A stretch of DNA of 64,000 bases, from positions 21,811,501-21,875,500 of the forward strand of contig OX485805.1 of the NCBI GenBank assembly GCA_950295325.1, in the 5' to 3' direction. The notes under the pieces were generated by a model. That model ran no database searches. It worked only from the letters and a program-made list of their open reading frames with translations, and was not told where the DNA came from. Below are positions 12,621 through 23,022 of this stretch, piece after piece. The position numbers were made by a program, and so were the translations under genes. Numbering within the stretch: position 1 is the first letter of the stretch; the number at the start of each line of letters is the position of its first letter. Source of the stretch: Polytrichum commune (Eukaryota > Streptophyta > Polytrichopsida > Polytrichales > Polytrichaceae).

Positions 12621-13642
12621 GTATTCTTGTGGGCTAATCCCTAGCCCCTTGTTCCCTCTCACTCGCATCAAGCCAAGGGCACCGTCACATGCATCTCCCT
12701 GTTTTTGGAACGGAACAATTTGGTTCACAGTCAAATGTTTTGGAGCCACCAAACGCACATGTTGCAAAACTCTTTTGACAAGGCAAAGTAAGAATGTAGC
12801 CAAACTCTTCTAGCTTTGGAGTGAGCAATTTGAGAGGTCATGTTCTTCATGCACATCTAGTGTGTTTCAATGTGTGATTGAAACAATGGAGTTGTTTGTG
12901 AGTAAGTAAGTAGGTGTTGCGACCCTTGCTAGTTTTCCTTAACTTTACTTGACCGCCTTCCAACTTTAGCAAATGTTATGAGCATTAACTTGCATATCCC
13001 ACGCACATGCATGGTTAGCTCCCAATACCGTGGACCATCAAGCTCATGGCTTGGTCACCAAACCCTCCTACACATGCATTCGGGACTCTCTCCTTAGTAG
13101 GTAGCCAATGGCTAAGGTAGACTTCCATCCATGAAAGTCCACTCTTGAGTTGATCATTGTGTTGCCAAAACAACACTACAACTACCCAAAGCAGATTGTC
13201 AAGTATGCTCTGGGGGGGCCGGTCGGCTTAGCCGCCTCATCCATATATATAAGCCTCTAGGACTTTGGGCAGGACCCCTACCCCACCGTCAAATATCCTT
13301 TTCCCTTAGCTGCTGGGGCTAGAACCCCCCAATAGCTTCAGACCATCATAACTTCTACATATGATGTTTGATGCTATATCAAGTGACCGCTTTATCGTCA
13401 TCTACTCTTTGCGTAAATGCCAATGGATCCCTTTCTTACTTCATTTAGGCAAGTATTGAGAAAGTTATGGCTGTTCAAACGTTCAAACCTAAGCAGTCCC
13501 GGGCACCAATCCCAGGTCACTGCTGTCCCGTCATAAGCACCCCACTCAAATTGCCATATCTCCTAGCTCACACCTCCGATTGAGGTGTTCTTTAGCATTC
13601 TAGAATTTAGCCGCCATAAGCTACTCATAACTCATAGCCTTA

Positions 13643-14518
13643 GGGTCGGTTCACACTATGCCCAAGTCGAGAGGACAAGCGTCACTTTTCTAGACCAAAC
13701 TATGTCGAGAAGAGAAGCCTTTGGGTTGAAAAAATATATTAAAATAATCCACGGCTAAAAATGTTCGGCCTCTCGACGGAAGTTTGGGTCGAGCATTTTG
13801 CTCGACCCAAACTTGGCTCGAGAGGCCGAACTCTTGGCGCCATATTTTCCTAAAAGTGCCACCACCTAGGCTCTTTTGGAGGCGACGTCCTTTGGACTTC
13901 GGCCCCCGGGTACGCAACTCCCATATTATACGCAGGGGGCATCGTACTTAAAACGGCTTAGAGGACGGCTTTTGTAAAAATTATATCAAATTATATCAAA
14001 TTAAAATGATCAAAAAGTTGGGTGAAGACCAAATTAAATAAATGAGATGAAAAAAAAAGTTGGGTTGCATATTTATTAAGCCTCCCATTAAAATTATAAG
14101 CCACGAATAGTTGCCTCCCATTAAAATTATAATTCATTCACAATGTTAAAATTTTATTAAAAAGTCCAAAAAGTTGGGTAGTTTGACCTATGGTACATGT
14201 ATTAAAAAAATCATATAATTAGATTTTTAATGCAATTATATGCTTCAAAATATATTCATTTCCTATATATAATTACATTTTTGGATTCCTTGTTAGAAGG
14301 GCTACAAGGGTTTCCTACATTAAAACAAATTGTATCACTCAATATTGGACTAAAATGCATTATAAGTGATCATAATCAGGACCATATAATACAGGAGTTG
14401 CGTACCCGGGCTTCGGCCTCTAGTGTGAAGGCTGAGAGGACGGACTTTGGACATTTATGCATTTTCATTGGTCAAAACGCTTCTCCTCTCGAAGTTTGGC
14501 CATAGTGTGAACCGGCCC
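13643..14518. mobile_element. Tourist-like (PIF/Harbinger) MITE, 876 bp, nested in solo LTR A
   Basis: The ends are inverted repeats: GGGTCGGTTCACACTATG on the left and the complement of GGGCCGGTTCACACTATG on the right. The element is flanked by the 3-bp duplication TTA (13640-13642 and 14519-14521), the PIF/Harbinger target preference. Removing it restores continuity of the LTR with copy B. There is no coding capacity. It contains a strong hairpin at 13763-13831 whose inner arms match the palindromes of the giant element at 28-48 kb. Confidence 0.85.
13763..13831. repeat. Two-stem hairpin inside the MITE
   Basis: The outer arms are GTTCGGCCTCTCGA (13763-13776) and its exact complement (13818-13831). 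The inner arms are AGTTTGGGTCGAGCA (13781-13795) and its exact complement (13799-13813), around a 3-base loop. The inner arm contains TTTGGGTCG, the half-site of the palindrome family at 33-43 kb. Confidence 0.9.
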
Positions 14519-15262
14519 TTACCCTCATGACTCCTAATCTTCATGGGTGGGAGGTGTTCTCAACGCCCGGGGCCTTTACCCACACTAGGATCACTTGGGC
14601 CCTCTCACTAATGGCACCACAAGTCCCAGGTGTCACTCCGGGGTCCCCCTTGTGCCCATGGTGTTGCGGGCACTTCTCATGGAGAGGTGTGCGATAGTAG
14701 GTGGGTTAAGTCGTCCAATCATTCCAGATACCTGGTGGTTGGAGGATTAGAGTACAATTAGAGATGCTTCTCGTTCTTGATCATATCCTCATGCTGTGCG
14801 ACTTGTCAAGTAAGGACGATTACCACGATGTGGAGGACGTAGTTGTGATATGTGATTGTAAAATTGTCGGGTTTTGATTCCAGAGTTGGCTAAACATCTA
14901 TCTTGTTGGTGTTCGAATCTAGCGTGAGCAACATAATTTATGGTTCTACCTTGAAGTAGTAATGTTGCTATTTCTTGATTTCCAAGTTCATTTTCGGTTG
15001 AGATCGTGTCGGAATAAGGATGTTCAAAGGTTCGGTATAGTGATAGGAAGTAGTACCGGTCTACTATGTTTGTTCCACACTTTTCAACAAATTGACTAGA
15101 ATGTCATATTTCTTTTTTGACACTTGGGTGTCCCTTATTCTTCTAGATATGCTTAGAGATTCTCTCAAGTGGCATAGTTTTTTTTTTAATATGTTGGCAG
15201 AGCTTCTAACTAGAAGTATTGTGTAGTGCATCATCCAAATTTCGAAAAATGCTTTGTTTTAA

Positions 15263-17150
15263 GATGTGAAAAATGGTTAATGCATGCTATGAGCGAGGAA
15301 GATGCGTTTTGTTGGTCTGATTTGGAAGTGATCATTGTAAGTGGATTTATGATTTTGTGCATGATGAATAGAGAGAGTGTCGCGTACCTCTCCATGAGGA
15401 GTGCTCGAAACACCATGGGCACAAGGGGGACCCCGGACTGACACCCGAGACTTGTGGCGCTGTAGGTGAGTGGGCCCAAGTGATCCTAGTGTGGGGTGAG
15501 GGCCCCGGGCGTTGGGAATGCCTCCCACCCACGGAGACTAAAAGGCACGAGGATAAGGCCATAAGCTACGCGTAGCTTGTGGCGTGGGATTCTAGATTGC
15601 TCAAGATTACTTCAATCGGAGGTGTGAGGTAGGAGATATGGCAATTTGAGTGGGGCGCTGTCCCGAGACAGTGCCCTGGTACAGCAGTGGCCTGGAGTGG
15701 CTCCCAGGACTGCCAAGGTTTGAACAGGCATAACTTCCTCAATACTTTCTTGAAAGGGGCAAGTGAGGAGTCCATTGGCATCTACATGAAACGTAGATGA
15801 CGATGGAGTGGTTACTTGTTGGCGTTGGACGTCATACAAGGAAGCTATGGCGTTCTGAAGCTGCTGGGGGATTCTAGCCCTAGCGGCTAAGGGAAAATGT
15901 CCACTTGGCTCCAACTCTTAGTAAAGAGACAAAGGGTTCCTTGACGGTGGGGTAGGGGCCCTGCCAAAAGTCCTAGAGGCTTATATGGGTGAGGTGGTGT
16001 GGCCTCACCCACCCAAGGCCGAACGACACGACCTTCATGGGCATTGGCCCAATGTGAGGGCACAATTGCATAATATGGTTTGGGTTGTTATAGTGTTGCT
16101 CCAGCAACGCAATGATCAACATAAGATTGGACTTTCATGGATGGAAGTCCACATCTAAGAATTGGATACCGATTAAGGGGTGATTCCCAAAAGCAAAGTA
16201 GGAGGGTTGGTTCTCCTTCTATGAACTATAAAGTCCAGGGTAGGAGGAGCTAACCATTTGCATGGCAGAATGCAAAGGGTTAGCACTCATGACCCTTGCT
16301 AGAAATGAAAATGGTCAATATAGTTAAGGGAAGCTAGCAAGGATTGTGACAGAGAGGAGTGATTAAACTATTATTCTTGTGACTTGGCATGTTGCAAGGA
16401 TGAGGAATGGCGGTAGGTTTTCTGGTGTTAGGGATGCAAAGAACCCCAATTCTTACGTGATGGTAGATGCTGCACGTATATCAATTTCGGGAAGCAACAT
16501 CTACCTACTTGCGAGGACATGATCCAAGTTTAGGGTATTTTGAAAAATGGTTGGTGTATGCCATGACTGATCAAAATATTTTCACTACACCCTGGCAGTG
16601 ATCATTGCCAATTGGGTTTTGTGCTTTATGGATAGTGAGAGCAGTGATGAAGATGCCAATTCTGTGACTTTGCAAGTTGCAATGATGAAGAAGATCAATA
16701 GGTTTTTGGTTTTGAAGATGTAGTGAAACTCAATTCTTATTGGGTGATTCATGGATGTCGCGAACATAGCAATATGAGAAGCTTAGTAGGTGTGTGATTT
16801 GGAATGTGACATTCAATGGAACTTGAAGAGGGTGATGCAGAGACAACATTGTGTGTATATAATGTAATTCGAAGTAGAAGCAAGGAGGGGGGGGGGGGGG
16901 GGTTGTAAAGTTATGATGGATGGTCATTGCCAATGGTAATGATTTTGTGCTTGATGAATAATGAGACGAAGGAGTAGAATTCTTTTTGTGATTTTTCTAG
17001 ATTGCAGGGATGAGGAAGTGCCAACATATTTGATGGCTCTAGGAATGCAATGGAACTCAATTCTTGGGTGATTTGGCAAGCCGATTAGGTCTACTTGCAA
17101 AGAAGTGATATGGATTGTGTCATTATGTGGAACTCAAAAGGGGGGGGGGG
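15263..17150. repeat. Diverged tandem repeat, units of about 300-400 bp, interrupted by solo LTR B
   Basis: Phrases such as GAAAAATGGTT, GTGATCATTG and GATTTTGTGC(A/T)TGATGAATA recur in the same order in three successive blocks (about 15263-15377, resuming at 16352; 16540-16900; 16920-17150). Solo LTR B splits the first unit. Poly-G runs at about 16886 and 17139 occupy equivalent places in two units. Confidence 0.5.
15378..16351 (-). mobile_element. Solo LTR B, 974 bp
   Basis: The same LTR family as 12915-14696 but inverted. On the minus strand it begins TGTCACAATCC and ends GTACGCGACA. It is flanked by a 5-bp duplication GAGAG (15373-15377 and 16352-16356). It has a CCCATATAAG TATA-like site. 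No internal domain is attached. Confidence 0.8.
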
Positions 17151-17280
17151 GCAAAGGATAGTGTAATCGTTTTGACATCTTTTGATTGGAATTAAAAACA
17201 AGGAGGGATGGGGGGTGAAGTTGTGAAGGATCTCATGGATGGAATGTTCGCGGGAGTAGCGTAGCTTCTGGTAGGTCATT

Positions 17281-17830
17281 CATTCAACACCATCAAGGTG
17301 AAGTCCTCCAAGGTCCTCCAAGGTCCTTCAAGGAGCGGGCTCAATCTTTCTTCTTATTTATTGGCATTTTTTTTGGTTAATATATTTTTTGGCATTTTCT
17401 ATAAAGAGTTACTTTGACGCAAAGGTATAAATTTTGCATATTCATTTTGCTATAGTATTGGATTTTTTTTAAATGTATAAACCATGTACATTCATTTTGC
17501 TATAGTGTTGGATTTTTCTTCAAATATGTAAATTCTGTACATTTATTTTGCTTTAGTGTTAGGTTGTCGTTTAAGGGTTAGGCGTTCTACATAATTATTT
17601 TACTATAGTGTTGGGTTATCTTTGAAAGGTGTAAGTTATGTACATTCATTTTGCTATATTATTGGGTTATCCTTCAAAGGTGTAAGTTTTGTACAACCAA
17701 TCTTTTTCAGTATTACATTGTCTTTCAAAGGTGTAAATCCTAGACAATGAATTTGTTTCAGTCCTTTAATTGTTCATTATACATATATATGGGAGGTTAT
17801 GTTGTCATTAATGAGGGTCAATGCATGGCC
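17281..17830. repeat. Tandem repeat, unit about 57-60 bp, six or seven copies
   Basis: Between about 17405 and 17760 the phrase (A/G)TACATTCATTTTGCTATAGT followed by a T-rich part and TGTAAA/TGTAAG repeats with increasing divergence to the right. No coding signal is present. Just upstream, 17300-17335 has a small AAGGTCCTCC repeat. Confidence 0.75.
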
Positions 17831-19800
17831 AATGAATAATATTAAATGCTTTTAAAAATAATAATCATTAAGAGCAATCAAAGGCGAAGGTATTGTTGAA
17901 CATGATATGACGTCAAACACTAGTTTTTCCATATAAAAATTTTTGATGTCTGAAAAGCCCTAGATAGATGTTACTGTGATATAAGAACATAGAATTGTCC
18001 AACATGGAACAATTAGGAGGCCCTCAGAAAATGGGTTAGTATATGAACACTACATGCAATAGATTACCATTGAATTTGTGAAGGACATAGTATATAGTTT
18101 GCAGCAATCATATAAGATGTTTTTGGATGTTTTTTCATGGCCAATGGGGACTCCAAGAAACTACATTGTCGCTTCAAAAAATTACTCCCGGTTCTTTCTG
18201 GAAAAAAAAAAAATTTCGCAAAACTTATTTGCATCATAGTGACGCCACATGCTATTAGTTGTTTTTGTTTCCTTCTGATGAACTTTAAATTTGCAAACAA
18301 ATAATTTTGTAGCACAAGATATTCCACAATTTTCTTAGCAAGGGATTTATATATGTCATTTGATGTTGTGGACAATGCAACTTGAGAAGAATTGGCCTGA
18401 AAGGGAATTACAAGGTTAAAGACATCACCAAATTAAACTGGCGAAAATATGCAGTGTTAGTCTTGTGATGCTCGGATTATAATTGCAGAGCCACATGTTC
18501 TATGTTATGAGTTAACACCACCATGGAGATATGTGTCTTGCATTACATCATCAATGTTGGCGGTTATGACAACGTTCAAGGCACTGTGGATGTTAGTAGA
18601 TTGTTGGGAAAGATTCATGAAGGATTAAGATATTGGTGTTACACAATCCACGCCGTATTTTGTACCTGCTTTACAAAAAAATGATACCATCATCAATGTG
18701 GGATGGAGCATCTTAAAGACTTTGACAGTGTGTTTGCATATCAGATCTTATTTTGCGACTAGGCAATTGTATTGTGTCCATGCGGAGTCCAAATCATGGA
18801 TGATCCACATCTTTGGTGTGTTATTCACAATTCCAATAAATTAGCTAGTCCATTCGTCCACCTACAAACAATTTTTTTTTGCTCAATGTAGAATGTTCTT
18901 TTGGTTGGAGTGATAGGATTTAATGGTTGCATTTGTGCTTTGACGTGCATGGAGTATCCATTGGGCTCCAACACACCTCATTGATCCTTTGGGCCACCAT
19001 ACCTCCTTGATGTACCTTATGAATGTGGTCGCCCTAAGATGCGAGTTGGCAATCATGTCGAGCTGCATGAGGGCCTAGTCAACAAGATCATTATCAACAC
19101 CGCACTCTTTATCGTACATTACATCCTCAAGCAATTGAGGAACAATGGTGTGTTTTGCAATAGCATTAATTTTTTTCACCTCATTCTCAACCTAAGCCTT
19201 GCGGATATGCCAAAGGCTTGAGTCATACTAGACTGCACAAGTGAAACAATAATCAAGAAGCAAGACAATGAAGATGAAGGACATAAAAAAAGTTATGCAC
19301 GATTGAATAATAATTATAGCAATTTATCAAAGTCTAAGTGTGACCCTATCAGTAATTCTAAGGTGTTAATCTCAACTTGGGCGTTGTCAACAATAATGGT
19401 AGAGGGGCTCCAACCATCCGCAATAGTTCGAACTCTACAATGTAAAGCTTGTAGAACAGGTTAGAGATCTTATTTGCAAATTCACAAAATGATGAAGAAA
19501 ACAACAAATATTTCATTCCTCTATTCATTATTGTATATAATGGATATTGCAAAGACCACATAATGCATGTATTAAAGAGTGTCTACTTGCAAGTATTATA
19601 CTGATGTGACTGATATAAATGTGGTTCTGTAGATATGAGTAGACGTGAAGGACATTGAAGGACAACATAGAACAAACAACTATGGCTCATTCATATTTGT
19701 GAAGTCCCAAATATGACATCAATTGATATTGCGTTGTTGTGCTTAAATTCAAACCATCATCTGTAATTGCCATTCAATTTGGATGCCCAAGGTAAAAGGT
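17831..19800. other. AT-rich intergenic region without supported genes
   Basis: Only short open frames occur (the longest is 103 aa on - at 18064-18375, with no recognisable domain). The stretch at 18500-19250 has a faint look of decayed coding sequence but no motif that can be named. Confidence 0.4.
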
Positions 19801-19839
19801 GAATTTTTTTGTACTTGTGAATTAAGGTCCATTAAGAAA

Positions 19840-20320
19840 TACTCCTAGTAGTACAACACATTCTTTAGATTTTTAGATTGGATGGGTGTTTCTCCCAAAG
19901 ATCTTCAGCTTTCTTACAACATATTTTTCTTAGATTAGAGCATAATAAGAATATGTCTCGGATGACAACACCATTGGACATCGCAAGTTCTCATGCTTCT
20001 TTAGTATGTTCTTACATGATTTGTGTTGGTGATAGACCAAATGCATGTAGTTGAGCAATTTTTAATTTCAATTCTTTAGATAATCCAAATATGAGTGCAT
20101 AATGAAAGGCACTAACTATGAAGCCATGACAATGTCTCCTTGTACATTCAATTGTTTGATATTTTTGTATATCAACATACACAAAGAGTGATCCATATAT
20201 GGCTTCTTTGTCACAAAAATGTTGACATCCACTCTTCACAGAGTTTCCAGCTTGGATTTTGCCAATGCGTGCGACCTTTGGGCGGACAAATTTGTTGGTT
20301 GGGAATGCGTCATAGTTAGA
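19840..20320 (-). pseudogene. Decayed transposase-like fragment, probably MULE/FAR1-type
   Basis: One minus-strand frame stays readable for about 480 bp apart from two in-frame stops. It reads KFVRPKVARIGKIQAGN, then ECTRRHCHGF, then KLKIAQLHAFGLSPTQIM, a stop, EHTKEA, a stop, then ELAMSNGVVIRD and KKAEDLWEKHPSN. This style of sequence resembles the N-terminal part of plant MULE-type transposases, but no catalytic motif is present, so the family is a guess. At least one stop looks like CGA to TGA decay. Confidence 0.4.
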
Positions 20321-20329
20321 TACAACCTT

Positions 20330-21970
20330 CTTATATATATTTTTTCTACTACTCTACCTTGTTTTTTTTTTGGGGGGGGGGATTGATATTAAAAGTGGTT
20401 GCATATTTAGGGGCACAACCGAAGACTTATCCTCTGGTCCAAAGTTACACACGAATCTCATGCAAAAAAAAACGGTTATTATTGATTATTTATTGATTAT
20501 TGATTATTATTGTTGGATTAGTGTCAAATGATGGGTTATTATAGATATAAACTATGTTACACATGAAGTAAGATGAAAAATATGAGGTAAAGGTGAGGGT
20601 GATTTAGCAATACATGCACTATGTGCAAGACACATGAAAAACAGTTCATAAACTATAGAGAATATAGAAAATACCTAAAATTTTGTCATGATTACATTAA
20701 TTTTACTCTATATTCACAATATTGATTTTTTAATATAACATACAATGAGTTAGTTAGTTATTCAAAAGAGATTCAGACGAAGAACATGGAGAACAATAGT
20801 TACCTCAATAAGAACGTATGGCTATATGCACAAGGTAACCTCAAAAAGTTCAACAAGTTAACCCTTAAAAAAAATTAGTGTATTTGCAAGGGAAATGAGG
20901 ATGGCATTGTTCCCCCTTAATGAAATCATCCTATCTGTCCCAGAAGATGATAACAAGCATAGAGGTTTTGTATTTCCCCTTACCACTTATCACGTGGTCA
21001 GTCCATACAAGGTCCTCCATGCAAAATGACCCGGAAAGAGGAATTTGCACTCTTTCTCTCAATGCCATGATTAAACCAACTTGCTTCGCTCAAAACACTA
21101 TAGGATATGTTTGTGCAAGTTCATCATCTGAAATACATGCCGATTGGAGCCCTCCATGGGACATGGGAAGTGGATAATAGGTGCTCACTAAATGACTACC
21201 AAATGAGCCCATAGACACAGAAAGAACAATGGAAAAAAACCTTAACTCTAAACAAATGTGAGATGATATGAAGTTGGCTCTCTACTAATCGTAGCAACCA
21301 CCCGCTCATCAATAAAATGCTTTTAAGAAGTACATATCTCATATGAATTAAAGAGCAAAGGACAATGACGATGAAAGAACATGGAGGGAGCAAAAATACC
21401 GTGCAAACACAACACGACTCCGTACAGCGTGCAAAATGATGAAGAAAGGACACCGAGCTCGTTAGGGTCAATTATAACCTGGATCTAAATCCAAAATTCC
21501 AGGGGAAATCAATTTAAGGGACAAGATCTTTAGGAGATGCAAAACAAAATCTAAAGAACAAGATTTGCATGACATGTCATGTTCAACTATAACTCAACAA
21601 CATGGTACACAAACTAAATGAGATGTATTGCATGACGATGGCACGAAGAACATCAACCAGTGGATGAATTCAAATGGCACAATGATGGATGGAGGCATTC
21701 TCCATTTGTCGGGTGGGCCGACGTCAACATTGGGCAATTCTAATTTTTAGGTCTTGGGTAGCGTCTGATGCTATCATATCTAACCCTCCCAAAGTTTGTA
21801 GAGGAGGACTTAGTGTCCACCATCTAGAGTTCCCAAAAGTCCACTTCTTTTTTATTCTTAAAAAAAAATTGCATGTTTCTAGCATGTTGGATTAAACCCA
21901 AAGAATATAATACAACAAGATCCTATTCAAGTTGCTTCGATTGCCATAATATTAGGCCACTTTCCTGCAA
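20330..21970. other. AT-rich intergenic region
   Basis: A poly-G run at 20372 and simple ATTGATTATT repeats at 20475-20515 are present. Short open frames of 60-90 aa have no recognisable features. No gene is supported. Confidence 0.4.
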
Positions 21971-22632
21971 CAGTGCAATAATCTCTTGCTTAAGTACACA
22001 CTTTGTACTTGAGCTGTTGGTGCGCACTTATTTGGTAGGTTCATATTTCACTTATATTGCTTTCTAGACCCTCTGATTCGATGAATCGCAATGGGAAACG
22101 GATGAAACCTGAGGCAACCCACTTGACCGAAGCCCAACGATGTGAAATCATTACAAAGTTGAGCAAACCGAACGCACCAAGCAAGCGGACACTGGGGCAA
22201 GAGTATGAAGTCACTAAAGGCACTATCCGGTAAGTCTGGGACAATTGGGAGAACATACTACAACGAAATCCAACTTATCGAGACATTTGTTGAATTTGAA
22301 AGTGCTACCAACTTCAAAGGCTTTGAAGCTCTACACAACAATGTCCTCGACATTGACGACCAATTCCTTTGCTCTAATGTTCAAATAGAAGCTAAACAAA
22401 TGTAGGATGAATTGCGATGATCAGTTGAGATGTTTCAGTGAAACACAAACAAATTGGCATTGAATTTCAACTATAAAAAATTCATGCATTCGTGGCAAAT
22501 GACTATGCATGACATGTTCAAACAATAAAGTATGAAACCTGTTTTTTGTCAAAAAAATTGCGCACTTAACCAGGATGTGTACTTAGAGGGGTGTGTACTT
22601 AAACGGGCGCGTACTTAAGCAGGAGATTACTG
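21971..22632 (+). mobile_element. Decayed pogo-like (Tc1/mariner superfamily) element
   Basis: The ends form imperfect inverted repeats. The left end is CAGTGCAATAATCTCTTGCT followed by TAAGTAC. The right end, complemented, is CAGTAATCTCCTGCTTAAGTAC. The right end is followed by TA, the expected target, but the left flank lacks it. Inside, an ATG at 22081 opens a 50-aa frame with a CENP-B/pogo N-terminal helix-turn-helix look (HLTEAQRCEIITKL, then PSKRTLGQEYEVTKGTIR). It stops at a TAA at 22231 and continues in frame with VWDNWENILQRNP. No DDE domain remains. The right end has several GTACTTAA motifs. Confidence 0.65.
22081..22300 (+). pseudogene. pogo/CENP-B-type helix-turn-helix fragment
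   Basis: Remnant of the DNA-binding N terminus of a pogo-like transposase (see the element entry). The frame is broken by TAA at 22231-22233 and again by TGA after YRDIC. In active relatives this domain binds the terminal repeats. Only about 70 codons are recognisable. Confidence 0.6.
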
Positions 22633-23022
22633 TACCTGGCATGCTCTTAAATCAACACAAGCAAGAAGGGTAATAAGTTTGTGTTTACTGACTGAGCCAG
22701 TTTAGATTTTCCCCTTATTCGTTATGTTTCACACATTTTCAAGAGTTACTGATTGATTCAAGTTTTCCTGAAGGAAGTGCAGAAACATCCCATCTGGAAC
22801 TTCCCTGCAAGTAGACCCTACAAGTTTATACACTTTTCTTTCCAAACATAAATCTATGTGTGACAACGTTTGCTGAAAACACAGAATTGCAAGGTTGATG
22901 TCATTGTGCTTGGGAACTCTATCGGTCGTTAAAAACCTCTCCCCAGAAATCTATCTGCATAGGTCTATTGTACAATAATATTGATAATACTGTTTCGTCT
23001 GACGTGCAGAATTTGCACTGAA

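Larger units (their letters stand above)
12915..14696 (+). mobile_element. Solo LTR A with a nested Tourist-like MITE
   Basis: The LTR begins TGTTGCGACC and ends GTGTGCGATA. It is flanked on both sides by the 5-bp duplication GTAGG (12910-12914 and 14697-14701). It matches the reverse complement of 15378-16351 along its length, apart from the MITE inserted at 13643-14518. Without the insert the LTR is about 0.9 kb. A CATATATATAAG stretch near 13240 is a plausible LTR TATA box. No internal retrotransposon domain adjoins it, so it is most likely a recombination product (solo LTR). The superfamily is unknown. Confidence 0.8.

Noticed and set aside
15231-15914. Short frames of 71-100 aa on the minus strand
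   Set aside because: They lie within solo LTR B, or within the tandem repeat next to it.
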